From Polyporus tsugae (taxonomy: Eukaryota > Basidiomycota > Agaricomycetes > Polyporales > Polyporaceae): DNA of 64,000 bases. Both the position numbers and the translations under genes were made by a program. The notes under the pieces were generated by a model, which worked only from the letters and a program-made list of their open reading frames with translations, was not told the DNA's origin and made no database searches. Where the stretch lies: contig JAHRBS010000001.1 of the NCBI GenBank assembly GCA_024305745.1, positions 124,001 to 188,000 of the forward strand, given 5' to 3'. Shown here in pieces: positions 10,101-23,500 of this stretch; the stretch's first letter is position 1; each line of letters opens with the position of its first letter.

Positions 10101-13100
10101 TCGCCAAGTCAGTGAGCCGAGAACCAGGGTCGAAAAGCGACAGAGGTGCGCCGTTCGCTTCCATACACTTCGGAGAGTCGACAGTCACTGTGTTTAGGGA
10201 AGAGACCAGCCGGGAAGACGTGGAGTTCCGTAGTAGTACCGGGACCGCCCAAGAGAGTACCAGGCGAGACTTGGAAAGCCGAGCCAGAAGTCCGAGACCG
10301 TGAGTCCAGTCGGCGGTATCGCCACCCAGTATTGCGCTGCCTGAAGCCTAGCGGGTTGTATACATAATTCCTGGTGTTCCGTCTGGCAGGCGTATGCGCC
10401 AAGCTCGGGCATGGTGGCGGTCAAGAGCCAAGGAGTTGAACGCTGAGCGCCGAGAGCCGGACGTTGCCAAATCCGGAATGTCAGCTCCGTCCTCGTCCTA
10501 GTCTTTCCTCTTCTCGCTCCGGCCAGTTTCGTCTTGTCCTGTTTATTGTCGTACGTATTTCAGTTTAGATATACTTTCTGGATATGCGGAATCGGTGTGC
10601 ATGGCGGTCTTGCACCGGCCGCCCATGGGAATTTGAAGGTGCGCACGCGTTCGAGCTCGCCATCCTCTGCGAGAACTGCGCAGAACTTGAACATGATAGC
10701 CCGCTGTTTCGAGCTATGCAAGATCTCGAAATCTCCTCTGAACCTTTCTTCTTCTGATATCCGATGTCTATCGGAACACTGGTATTTGTATATCTGAACC
10801 ATTGCGCATACAGAGTCCAGACGGCACGATCTCCGAATAAGTGGCGCGAATCCTGAACGGCCGCAAGCCGAGCGTGTGACTCTGAGGGACAGTACGTCTC
10901 CCGCTCCCAGCATTTCGGTACGTTCGCTCGTTGGGTAGTTCTGTTGCTGGAGGACAGGTTAGATCCTCGCTCACTTTTCAGCTTCCCCCATGCACGACGT
11001 GCTTTGTGCGGCGCCCGGAATGGTCTCGATCGACGCCGGGCGAACCCCGCAGTCGGTCGTTCGACCTGCACCGTTCTTGTGTCAAGTTTACTGAGCAATA
11101 TCCGGCCGGCCGCGCACATGAGTTGGGTGGTTCTGTTGCAGGACAGACGGCGGCCAGCGGCAACTGGCAGACGATCGGCGACCGGAGTAACGGCGACGGG
11201 ACGCAAATCAAATCGATTGCCAAGACAGCCGCAGACGCTACAGGGACCCATAATTCTGGAATACGTACGTAACGGGTCAGCCGAGAACCACCGTCGCAAC
11301 GCGCACATCGACGAACCTCCGCTGTCAGGCTACATACGTCAAGTCGCGTATCCTGAAACATCAGCGGTCAACCGATTGCGTTTAGTACGCGGAGCCGTAC
11401 TCCACGGCCAACTGGCAGCTTCACGCAACGTGCATCCTCGGCCTCCGTGCGCAAGCCTGGAGAGCGCGCCGTGCATCGAAGCTCTCTCGTACTCGCACAC
11501 GAGACGGTTGTCTGTCGGTGAAGGAGTGGAGGTGCCTGGGTCTGAAGGGTCCAGGAGATTGTCGGTGTGGATGGTCGGTGGCTGCTGACGCCTTCAACCG
11601 ACGGCGGCCGTATGTTCGGGACGGGGAAACCCGCCTGGGCTTGTCGCGCTGGTCGTTATGACGCTGTCTGGCCACTGGGAGTGAAGTTCCCGTTAGGGGG
11701 TTGCGTCTCGCTGGGGCACGACACTCGGCGTACTCACCGATTGGTTTACGCGGACAGTCGCGCGACCCTGATTTCCGTTTGTTGCGGTCGCGGCAGGCTT
11801 CGGCGGGGTTCGGTGGGAGACGCGGTGCGGCAGAAAGGGGAACGGGACAGTGCGTGCGAACGGCCGATCTGGCGGCGAGTGGGATCCGAGACTTGCGTCT
11901 GGGTCCGTGCGCAGGACCTGTGGCGAAAACAGATGTCAGCTCGAGTATAAGTAGACGGTGATGGGGTAAGACGGACGTTGTACCGGCGCCCTTCTCCTCA
12001 CCCGACCACATCCCTCCTTGTACCTGTATCTCGTCCCGCGTTCGACTCGGTGTGCGGCACGTCCTTGAGGACGCTTCCATCCCCACTACTGTGTTGTCCG
12101 GCATGCGACGACGCGCCGTCGCTGAAGGTCCGCATCAGGGTGTGCCGGCGTGGACGACGGTGGCTCTCGGTGACGGGCCCGGTTTGGGTTCACTGAACTT
12201 GACTTAGGAAGTGTCGGCAACGGGTCGACACCGAACACGGGAAGGCACAGGGCGGCGGCGGGAGGCGGGAGGCGGGCGACCATCGGACGATGTGGCGGGA
12301 GTGGTGAGGACAGAGATGGGTACAGTAGTGCACGCGCGGGGTGGTGGTTGAGGCGTTAATGATGCGGTCGAGCGTAAACGCTTCGCGGAATTGCGTACAC
12401 CGTAGTGTTTGGCACGCACCCTGTCATGTAACAGCACGTACTCTGTTTAGTGAGCGTAGGAAGAGCAGCCACCGTGAAGCCAAGGGAATTGCGTACTAGT
12501 GCAAGTGCCTGCACTCTTACGTACTTATGTCCCCGGTAGTTGTCGCTCCTCCTGAGATACCAGATCCAGGCACAAGGCCCCGCCGCAACCCGACATCTCG
12601 GTGCGTGGTGATAAACATGAGATTGCGAGCGCGATGTCGGATGAATAATCGACCTGAATCAATCCACCTCCGTCAGCCACAAAGACTCGGCCGAAACAGG
12701 CAGGTTGGTGGATTGATACATACGCACGCGCATACATGCATGTACCTCGGCCGCGGAGCCCAGGCGGCGGTGGATTGGGCTTGAGAACGGACTACAAGCG
12801 ATCTGGTGTGGCAGGCTGGGAGTTGGGGATCAACCGCTGGCATGGCGGAGGAGTGGGGGACGAGTTTCCAGCGCCGGGGGGCACTGGCGTCGACTGGCGG
12901 GGATGGATTCGTTGCAGTGGCGCAGCTTCTCCAACGGTGCTTGCTGGCGTGATGCTCGACAGTTCGAGTTTAGCCGCTTCTCGTCACGATTGGCCGAGCA
13001 AGTTCTACTCACCTCGTCGAGAAGTCGGCGCAGCACGGCCCTTCACAGGCCCGCGGGGGCGATGACACCGACGCATTCCGTCAACGGGCTCTTCCCGGGC

Positions 13101-15317
13101 AGATTTGCACGCTCAAACCGCATAAAAGAAGCGCGTCCAATTTTGCGAGGAAGAGTTGCATCCGAGCGCTCGCACCGCAGTGCGCCGTATATGCCAACAC
13201 TCCAGGTCCTCTCTAACGGCGGTCAGGGTTTCGTTGATTAAACCTGAACAGGCATGTGGTAGGTGGCAGAGGACGTACCAAGCGCCATCCGTGTCTGGTC
13301 ACAACAAGATGCAGCATGACCGCGAGAACGTCGAAACAGCCTGGAGATGAGAATGGTGTTCCTCCGTCGTCTTGAACTGAGGGTGGCGCATCCAAAGATG
13401 TTCGCAGCGCCTCACTCGGGCTGCGTCATTCGACGTGGACGGTGATGGAGATCGACAATGCTCAACGAAACATTGGGCGCGACCCCTCCGCGCGCAATGG
13501 CGATCCCAGCCATGACAGCGTCCTCTACGCGCGCGGAGAGCGATGCATGCGCTTCTGGCATACGGGAACAGTGCGCCTGCGCGCGCGCACGTACTAGAAG
13601 ACGACATCATTCGTCAAGTGCATAGAAACAAGGACGTGAGTGGACATACGGGCGGGTGGTGTCGACGAAGTGCCACACGTACTTGACCGCACCCATGATC
13701 CTTCGTGTTATTAAAATAAAATCCGCGCCGTGTGCCATGTTGGGCCGTGCGCCGTCTGCATGTTATGGACGGTGGGACAGCGAGCGGCATGCACTGCGGG
13801 CGACCATCAACATATCAGCAACATGATCAAACGATCAACTCAACATCTGCTTCCGCGGCCTTCTCGTCCACCTGTCATCAGGATATCACATACACCTTGC
13901 CAGTCTGAATGCAGACGAATCTTACCGAGGTTGCGCGAGCGTGGAGAGGGTTCGAACCCCACGGGCCCCGCGTTCACCGCGTTCAACGTTCAAGTGGAGG
14001 GCTCGGACGAGCCTACGTTCGGATTCGGCCCTGCCCGAGTGTGCGTACTGTGTGCGCGCGACCTGGTTTCGGGCTCCCTCGACGGTGTGCGGGGCGAGAA
14101 CGGGGCGGACGAAAAGAAAGAGGAAGTGGAAGCCCAGATAAGCTGCTGCCAGATGGCCCAGGAGCTGGAGTGGGAGCTTCCCGAAGGCTGAGTTGCTTCC
14201 GTGCGAACCGGTGCTTAGGGCATGTCCGATTTGCGCACGGAGGTTGAAAAACATACGGGGGGCGACGTCGACGCGAGCGTGCATGAGTGGATGGTCAGAT
14301 AAATGCGCACACGCTCGTTGGAATCCGAGCTCGTCCGACATTACATCAGAGCGTTTGGCACAGGAAAGTGGCACGAAAAACTCGGATCGCCAAGGATGAC
14401 GAGGAGCTGGAGACCGGGCGTTGACCCATGGTGCGGCGCAGGAGGACGCCGGAGAGTGGGCGGTTTCGGAGGCACAAGTGCCGATTCGGAGAGAGCGCTG
14501 GAGAACAGAACACGAGAATTCGGAAAGAAGTCGCAGCGTCGAGGACAAGCACAGCCCGCGGGGAACACATGTACAGGACGTTCAGTTGATGATGAGGCGT
14601 GGCATGGGAGAGCTGCAGACGATGGTGCTGTGGACAAGGGGGGAAAGACACTCTACATTAAAATCGCCATCGAGACAGACTGAGAGCGAGTGGGGGCGCT
14701 CGTGCGAGCTGTGTACCAAGTTGGACGAGAATTCGAAGCGGTGAGCATAGAACGATATTGATATTTCGCGGGCTAGAAGATGTGGCGGACAGGGCTCGAG
14801 GGAGGAAAGTCGGGGCGAGCATTGCAGTCATAGAGAGTGATATATGGAGTCGCTGTCATACGACGAGCAGGAAGCATCTTTGGTGGTCTCTCGAGACACA
14901 GGCTGGGTCAGATGCGCTGCGTTAGTGCATCGAACACAAATAAAATGGAAGGCGCTTCTCCGGTGCGGGGCCCTCCGGCGCCTCTGTCTTGTCTATCGGC
15001 GCCTGCTCCGCTCCTCTTCTCACCTCCCCTCGTCTCTCGCCGCCAGCCTCCTCTGCCCCCATCTCTCTCCGCCTTCCGCTACCCTACCGCACGTCGCATC
15101 GCCCCTTCCTCCTCCGGCTATCTTGCCGACGTTCTGAGCTCATCTAGCATTCTCCACTGACCTCACTTGGCGAAACTCGACGTTCTTCTGGCCCAACCAA
15201 TCGGCGGTAGCGCCAGATCTCTCCGCCCCTCGCGTATCTATATCTGCCCCAAGGGCCGATGTAAACTGCCCCCTCCGATACTCCCTCTGTCCGTATCGTC
15301 CTCTTCTCCCCCCGCCC

Positions 15318-17524
15318 ATGCCTGGTGTATCCCGGAACCAGCGCACGGAGGCCAAGTACAACGTCACCCTAGACTGTGCGTCCTGCCTCCGTTTTTTTTT
15401 CTCCGTCCATACGTGCCTGACCGGCGTGCGCGATACAGTTCCCCACCTTGGCCTCCACTCCGCCGCGTCGTCCGGGAACCTCGGCCTTGTCACATATGCC
15501 CTCGATCACGGCCAGCCCGTGAATTCGGTCGTCGACGGCGTCCTCCCCCTGCATGTCGCGAGCTCTGGCGGGAACGACTTGATCGTCCGTCTGCTCATCG
15601 AGCGCGGCGCAGATGTCAACGCTCCCAGGTATGTGGTCGTTATTGGTGCTCAAATTTTATTCGACGCTGGACGCCTGGTGCAAAGAGGTAGTCGGTGCGG
15701 AGCGTTCGGGTATCGCAGACGATTCCCGTTCGCTCCCCCGTTCTCCCCAGACGTTATGTTGAGGATCTCACATATGCGATGAGAATGAGACGGAATAGAC
15801 GGCCCTCCCCATAAGTTCTGGTGAAATTTCCAGCATGAAAATATTCGTTGTACGGAGAGCTCGCGTGGTGCGGGCACTGCGAGGTAATCGCTCATGGCCG
15901 CGAGTGCAGCTAGAGGATGAGATGAGGATGGTAGGCTATGTATGCGTGTTACGCGCCTGGGACGATTCGACCGGTGCTGCCCGTGAGCTAACCGGGGAGA
16001 TAGGCTTTGTGGAGGAGCTAGGGACTGTTCGGGAGCAGAACGTGACGTCGTCTGTACGGAGGAGCACATAAAGAGGATGTGCACGTTCAACCTCACTTGG
16101 ATGTCGCTCTCCGAACGCCTGGCACTGCCCATGTTCTCCCTACCCTCTGCCGTCCACGTCCCATTGAGCACCCTTATGTCCCTGATTTTCGTTACTGATT
16201 TCCCCCTCACCCATGCAGACTTCCTCGCAAATACTCGAGCGACAAACACAGGGACACCTCGGCGCCCATCGTTGGAACCTCGGGCTCGACCCCTCTCCAT
16301 TTCGCGGCTGCGAACGGGCACGAGCAGGTCGTCCTCACTCTCCTCCTCCACGGGGCGCACCCCGATCGGCCCGACAAACACGGGGTGAACCCGGAAACGG
16401 TGGCGCGACAGAACGGCTGGGCTCGGTGCGCCGAGCTGCTGAGCAAGTGGACGCACGAGAAGGACCGGGACCTGCGTGAGCTCGAGGCGGTGAGCGGGTC
16501 GGTGTCGGTGCACGCAGCCGAGTTCGACAGCGTGAGCATCTACTCGCGGCAGGACATCGAGTGCCGAATCCGGCAGCAGGGGCTGCGGATGAAGTCGTCG
16601 ATCGACAACGCGCTGAGCATGCTGAAGCCGCCGTTCCCGACGTCGCCGGCGTCGTCGGGGATGCTGCTGCACGAGGCGGTGTCGCCGCCGGCGATGGTGG
16701 GCTCGGCGTCGCTCGAGTCTTCGCCGGCGGCGTCGACGGGGCACGAGTTTGCGCAGTTGAACTGGGGCCGGCGACCGTCGCTGCCGCAGATATTCGACAC
16801 GGCGTCGCACCCGGCGCACGGCCACTCGATGAGCACCGGGCAGGCGCAGGGGCCATCTCGCCACGCGGTCAAGTCTTCGGGGCGACCGTCGTTCTCGTCA
16901 TCTCGACGGCCGCGATCTGCGGGGACGGATGGGGACAGCTCGGTGCTGTCGACGTCGTCGACTCCGGGGCGGCTGCGCGGGAAGCTGTCGCTGCTGTCGA
17001 TGTTCAAGAAGACGGCGGGCGAGGGTGTGTCGTCTGCGTCGTCTCCGGGGCTCGCGACGCCCGAGAGCAGAGACAGCTTTACGGGCACGGGGAACTCGAG
17101 TTCGGGGATGGTGTCTGCGTGGGCGCGCGGTGAGTGTTCGCTGGCGGTGTTTCAGATTCGCGATTGGCGGGCTTCGCGGTGTTTGTTCCAGGGGCGATCG
17201 CGGTTTTCAGCCAGAGAAACAAACACGGACTCTGGGAAGGTATTGAGTCAAGATACTGGATTGGTGCAAGATACTGGATTGGTGCAAGATACTGGATTGG
17301 TGCAAGATACTGGATTGGTGCAAGATACTGGATTGGTGCAAGATACTGGATTGGTGCAAGATACTGGATTGGTGCAAGATACTGGATTGGTGCAAGATAC
17401 TGGATTGGTGCAAGATACTGGATTGGTGCAAGATACTGGATTGGTGCAAGATACTGGTACTGGTACTGGGATTGGGACGGGGTCTTGGTGCTGGGATTGG
17501 GTGGTGGTGCTGGTACTGGGATGA
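15318..17524 (+). pseudogene. Truncated ankyrin gene fused to minisatellite ORF (copy 2)
   Basis: Exons 15318-15375, 15439-15628 and 16219-17524 give a 517-aa open frame. It appears identical to copy 1 except for one extra QDTGLV unit. As in copy 1, ankyrin repeats 1-4 remain and the long Ser/Pro-rich C-terminal part of the intact protein is missing. The 18-bp change keeps the frame open in both copies, which fits either a translated product or simply a repeat unit that is a multiple of three. Confidence 0.75.
17249..17457 (+). repeat. 18-bp minisatellite, 11 units plus partial
   Basis: Same array as in copy 1 with one more unit. This is the only length difference I detect between the two 12.6-kb copies, so it is the fastest-changing part of the unit. 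Confidence 0.97.
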
Positions 17525-20500
17525 GGTTTTGGTGCTGGGACGAGGTGGGGGAGGGCTTTGGGAAGGCATTGGATCAAGGTGCTGGTACTGGCATTGCGAC
17601 GAGGTATTGGGAGGGACTTGGGTAGACACGCCATGTACAGTGCTCTGAGGAAATATATTTTCTTCCCTCCGGACGCTCTCCGCCGTGACAGGCATAAGCT
17701 GTTCCATTTCTGTGTCTACGCATTACAAGAGGCATCTACACTGGGGCGCAGAGGTATGCATCCAAAGATACTTGTAAATTCCGGCTTCAACGCCGCGTGC
17801 AGTCGCAAGAGAAGGCGAAAATGCCCACTATGTACCGCTCGCAATACATTTCAACGGCCGAGTAGCCCGATCTCCCATTTGTACACGGCCGGTTGCATCG
17901 CACGTCCGAACACTGCGCTGGAGAATGCGGACGTCAACGTAGTACTTAGGGCCCAATCTCTCAGACCGGCGAGCATAGACGAACGTTTACATACCCTGTG
18001 CACCAGCGTCAACATGACGGCCTGCGACAAGGGGCTGGGACCGTTCAAAGGCATGACGACCGCGTTCGATTCTCGACGCCGCCAGACAATCATGCACGGC
18101 AGACCCGCGTCTCCCGTGCACGAGAGCAGCAGCGCTGCGTGGAGTACGCCAGGCGCAGACGCAGGATTAAATCATGGTACTCACCGCTGACATCCCGCCG
18201 CCAATGCACACCGCTGCGCGCACTGCCGACCTCGCGAGCACATTTTTGGCCGCCAGAGTGACCGTTGCAAGAACCTGAGTCTGCCGGGACACCCGCGTTG
18301 CCGGAAAACCCGCACAACTGCCGGGCGCCCCGTCGCACTCCAGCACGTCCGTCGAGCCGGCCAACAATGTGCCAGGACCATCAGTACAGAACGGAGTGAA
18401 AACCGTTCAGCTTTGCTCACCAGTCACGGCCACCCGGACGTCCTGCGATGCACCAATTAATGCGTCTCCCATCATAGCCAGTCCCGCACACAGACTCCGT
18501 CGCGCCGGCGCGAATTTGCTGATCGTCTCGGAAGGCCGTCATCTCGCCGGTGAGAACGTTGTGAAGAGTCTACATGTGCCAGAAACACATTCAGAACAAC
18601 GTTTGGCATTCGCTGACACCAGATGATGAGCTCACCGCGAGTTTTCCATCAGACACCCGAGACCGGTCGAGAGCCGAGATGCGGGAAGAGACACCCCGAA
18701 AGCGACGCCCGACCAAACTCCGAGTAGTTTCACTCGAAGATACAGCGGGACATTGCGATGGAGAGATTGTGGGGCTCCTGCGTCCAGAAGTCAGAAACAA
18801 AACATCAACAGGCACAGTCACCGAGCTGTACTCACCGCCGGCGCAATCCGACTCTGCCGAGATCCGAGATTTATTGTCTAAACACAGCCGGAGGCTCTGC
18901 AACGCGCGAAGAGCGAAACCACAGACGGCCGCCACGGAACAACAAGAGCGAGGCCGCGCGACGCAGGATGAGAGTCGACAGCGGTTTCACTCGGAGATAC
19001 AGCGAGGGATGGCGAGAGCGAGACTTGTACCACTGCTTCATCCACAGGTGAGCAACGACGTAACACGCACACAGTAGCGGAGCGGCCGCACTTACCGTGA
19101 TTACAGCCACCACCGCCGCAACTGTACACCTCGTCCAGTGTCTGAAGTCGGCCAGGCGCTCCGTAGGGCACAGAAAGAATTAGCGAGAGACGACGGCTGG
19201 TCTCCGTGGAATGGTGAAAACAAGGAGACGTTGGGCGACACAGGATGGGAGTCGACAGCGGTTTCACTCGAAGAGACAACGAGAAGTGGAGGCGACCGTC
19301 GCAATGGTCGTGAGCCGAAACCTTGACCGTGCCAAACCCAAGCCCGTTCCGAGCCTACGTCTACTACTTACTCAATCAGAGCTGAACACGCGGAGATATT
19401 TACCAACACGTACTTACAATTCGACGCGTCGAGCGACGAAAACATCCTGAGTCGAATAATGATGCGGCCGAGGTCTTGGTGGGTACTGAGAGGGAGACAT
19501 ATCGAACACGCGATAATCGACAAAAAACGAAGGGAGGCGTTGCGCCGATGCAGGATGGGAGTCGACAGCGGTTTCACTCGGAGAGACAGCGGGAAGTGGA
19601 GGGGGCGACCGTCGCGTTGGTGGCGAGCGTGAGACCTTGAGTGTGCTAAATCCAAGCCCGTCGCGAGCCGACGTCTAGCACTCAGTCAGAGCTGAACACG
19701 CGGAGGCACTGGCTAAGACGCACTTACAGTTCGAGGCGTCGAGCGACGAAACGATCGCGAGTCGAATAACGACGCGGTCGAGGTCTTGGTGGGTACTAGG
19801 AGGTAGGGATATCGAGCGCGCGAATCCTCACTGTGGAGCGATGTGTCAGAGAGAGGGAAAGGCGAACGAGGGGAGGGCCAGTGATGGGGTGGAGACGTTC
19901 TTCAGGCCGGCTGAGGCTGTCACGGCTCATACTAACCTTGTGTCGCCTGATGCCGCCGTGCTCCCACGGAATCCGAACCGACAGGTCCTCGCATCAATCC
20001 TTCGTTCCTGGGGAACCGCGTCTCCAGACCCATTCTTCCGGAGGCGATGCATCTGCAAACGAAGAAGTCAACGTTCGCTCGCATAAAATTTCCCCCTCAA
20101 AACAACGGACCCCGCGGGAGTAAGTATCTCAGCGACACCTGCTGATACACCGTGTTTTTTGAGCCCGACCAATCGGACGCACAGTCAGGTACACGAGTGT
20201 CCACTAGGTTTGTCGCCTCGGCAAGAGTGTTCAGACAGAGTCTAATCAAGAAACGCACACAGAGATTCAGGCCATGACACGAGCGCGTTGCTATACAAAC
20301 GTACGGTATGCTGCTGACTAGTCAGGATTTACGATGGCATATCCGGAAATGTAGAGAACTCACCTCAAAGTATGATAGAATGTGCGGGGACGCACTGCTT
20401 CAACTTGGCAAGAACGAGACGGAACAATCCGAGCATGCTGGTGCAGCGCCGTCTCAGGGTCACTGTCGGCCATTGTATGCTTCGGGCCGCAGTTATGAGT

Positions 20501-23500
20501 TTCAGCTCCTTCGCCTCGCCATTTACGTACCTGATATTGTTCCGTTCTGCACATTCGAAGCGCGGCGTCGCGGGTGTCTGTGGTGACTACTCGGGTCTGT
20601 GTTGATCGTAACCAACGGCCGATATAAACAAACCTTGGCCCTTGTAAGCGCAGGTTTCACCGTGTCTCCCGAGCCGTTTCACTATCGCGACTAGCCATAC
20701 CATACGCGCACGCGGCGGGGGCCGGTCACTGCGTGCCGTGTATGCCAAGTCCCGCCGCGCCATCCGATCGGGCGACCTGCGGAAATAAAGACTGTTAATA
20801 TGCGGCAGGCGGCAGGATCGACGATGGACGTAAACAGTCGCACGCACTGTAGGCAATCGGCTTGTGTGCGCGTGAAGGTGTGATATTGCTCACGGTGTCA
20901 GAAACACACTGGAGATTGTCGGCGTGGATGGTTGCTGGGGCGATTGGACATTGCAGTGTATCAGCCATATCATCCGGCCGAAAGGCCCCAGCCGATGGCC
21001 ACGTTGAGGTTGCAGATTTGGGGAATGGCCGCGCTAGATTCTTTTTGCGAGTTCACAGGCCCGGCAACGGCATCCCAGCTGGCTCCGATGTTACGGAGGC
21101 CGCTCGCTTCATGTCTGCATGTCGCGCTCGAGCGACGCAGGTTGGCTCTATCAATCCGCGAATTAGTACGCTGATGGCGGACGAGTCCGGAATGGGCAGA
21201 CACAAGCAGCCGAGGGTGAAAACTCCAACCGGTGGGTAAGTTGTCGATCCAATTAATACGGATCATTTGCCGTTCAGCATCCGTACACGAGGGTAACTCT
21301 ACAAGATCCGGAAGGCAACGCCTCACAATTGTGCATGTCCCCCGTCGCTTTCTCGTCTAATCGCGGGGTGAATTGAATTCCGAATGCGGACAATTTCCTG
21401 CGATGCAGAACACTTGATTCCGGCCGATTCCAGCTTTCACGCGAGCAGCTCACCGCGTTTCATGCTTGGCCGGCTCTACGGTAACAATTTTACCGCTGCA
21501 ACACGCAGCGTGAAGTCTTTATCCAGGGACAATCATGGTCCCGTCGCTACTGCCGCACTGGCAGCAGACCACTCCAAACGAACGGCAACGGAACGTCCAA
21601 GTTGGCAAAGCGCAAGCAGTCAACAGAGAAGGTTTTTCTCCCAACCTTCTCCCAGACACTCGTCTGCCGGCCTGCAATCCCTGCGACAGAGTGGCCGGCC
21701 GCAAGTGTGCTCAAAACGCGCCATGCAGACGCTTGAAAACAGAAAGTCGGCGGGAACGCGGAGCCGACAAGGTGTGGGCATACAGCGCGCCCAAATATCC
21801 TTTGTTTATGACATGAAACATCGCTTCCAGCCCAGGCAATCTATTGTATTCAATCTCGCAGTCTGCAATCCCCGTCAAGTACCGCAAGCTGGGTGAACAG
21901 TGTTATCCCCGCATCCGGTCAAAACTGTTCCACCGCGAAGCCAATGTCATACGACATGGAGGTCGACAGGGGACGAAGCACCCGGTTTCCACCAGACCAG
22001 CGGTTTAGGCAGCTCCGCACATTCCTTCACTGGATGGAATATCCGGAGCTGCCGTGTGTGATGTATCGAGGCGCGCCGTATGACTGACGACCGGAGTGGT
22101 CTCCAGATGCGTCTTCTCACATTGCGCCAATGCCCGCGTTCGATACCAGGAACGCGACCGCGAATCACTTACCTTGGCTTCCAAGAAAATGAGAACGCGG
22201 ACCGCGAACGTCCACGCTCGGATAGAGGGTGTACGTGAGGCTGCGTTTCAGAATCACCTAGCGAAATGGGCGCATATGAGCATATAATCCTAGCGGACAA
22301 ATGGCAGAACGTCACGAATCGCCAGACAGACAAGAACGCAGAGTTCACTGACGCGAGACAATGAGTGGCCGTGCCAGCGGGCGATCGACGAAAGAAGCAG
22401 CAACATTTACATCAGAAAATCATATATCAGGTACCGCTCACGGCCGACGCGGTACCCGACTTGATGCAGCTAAACGGAGCTCTACTGTAGCACTGTAGTA
22501 CACGTCGTGTGCCAGCATCCGGTCTTGACAGCAATGCGCACGGAGCCTTGTTTCAAAGACACCGCCTCCGAGTTTTTGTCCCTCGTATCAGTCTAAACCA
22601 TAGAACAACAGGGGCGACGCGATAACATCTGCTACTACCCGACCGCCACGCCAGAGAAAATAAACCATGAGCTCACCTTGCGGTCCATTGGTCATCTCCC
22701 ATCGCCAAGTCAGTGAGCCGAGAACCAGGGTCGAAAAGCGACAGAGGTGCGCCGTTCGCTTCCATACACTTCGGAGAGTCGACAGTCACTGTGTTTAGGG
22801 AAGAGACCAGCCGGGAAGACGTGGAGTTCCGTAGTAGTACCGGGACCGCCCAAGAGAGTACCAGGCGAGACTTGGAAAGCCGAGCCAGAAGTCCGAGACC
22901 GTGAGTCCAGTCGGCGGTATCGCCACCCAGTATTGCGCTGCCTGAAGCCTAGCGGGTTGTATACATAATTCCTGGTGTTCCGTCTGGCAGGCGTATGCGC
23001 CAAGCTCGGGCATGGTGGCGGTCAAGAGCCAAGGAGTTGAACGCTGAGCGCCGAGAGCCGGACGTTGCCAAATCCGGAATGTCAGCTCCGTCCTCGTCCT
23101 AGTCTTTCCTCTTCTCGCTCCGGCCAGTTTCGTCTTGTCCTGTTTATTGTCGTACGTATTTCAGTTTAGATATACTTTCTGGATATGCGGAATCGGTGTG
23201 CATGGCGGTCTTGCACCGGCCGCCCATGGGAATTTGAAGGTGCGCACGCGTTCGAGCTCGCCATCCTCTGCGAGAACTGCGCAGAACTTGAACATGATAG
23301 CCCGCTGTTTCGAGCTATGCAAGATCTCGAAATCTCCTCTGAACCTTTCTTCTTCTGATATCCGATGTCTATCGGAACACTGGTATTTGTATATCTGAAC
23401 CATTGCGCATACAGAGTCCAGACGGCACGATCTCCGAATAAGTGGCGCGAATCCTGAACGGCCGCAAGCCGAGCGTGTGACTCTGAGGGACAGTACGTCT

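Larger units (their letters stand above)
1..12583. repeat. Long tandem repeat, unit copy 1 (12583 bp)
   Basis: Direct head-to-tail repeat; base 1 equals base 12584 and the whole segment is repeated in the same order. It contains upstream DNA of the ankyrin gene (1-2734), a 5' fragment of that gene (2735 to about 4539), an 18-bp minisatellite and about 7.7 kb of unassigned DNA. Unit borders are arbitrary because the array is tandem. The biological join is at about 4523-4539, where ankyrin sequence stops matching the intact gene. Whether more copies lie to the left cannot be seen. Confidence 0.97.
4924..12583. other. Unassigned part of the tandem unit (copy 1)
   Basis: About 7.7 kb with no protein domain I recognise. 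It contains the G-rich tail of the minisatellite (to about 5010), intron-like signals on the minus strand (about 5250-10100) and an imperfect 310-bp tandem duplication (6640-7210). Short partial direct repeats also occur: a GATTGTCGGCGTGGATGG-like segment near 8311 and 11558, and a GTTGGGTAGTTCTGTTGC-like segment near 10932 and 11124. ORFs are short and overlap on both strands. Confidence 0.6.

Noticed and set aside
10565..11308. 247-aa minus-strand ORF in the repeat unit
   Set aside because: Composition looks random (Arg/Ser-rich), no recognisable motif, and it overlaps plus-strand ORFs of similar quality.
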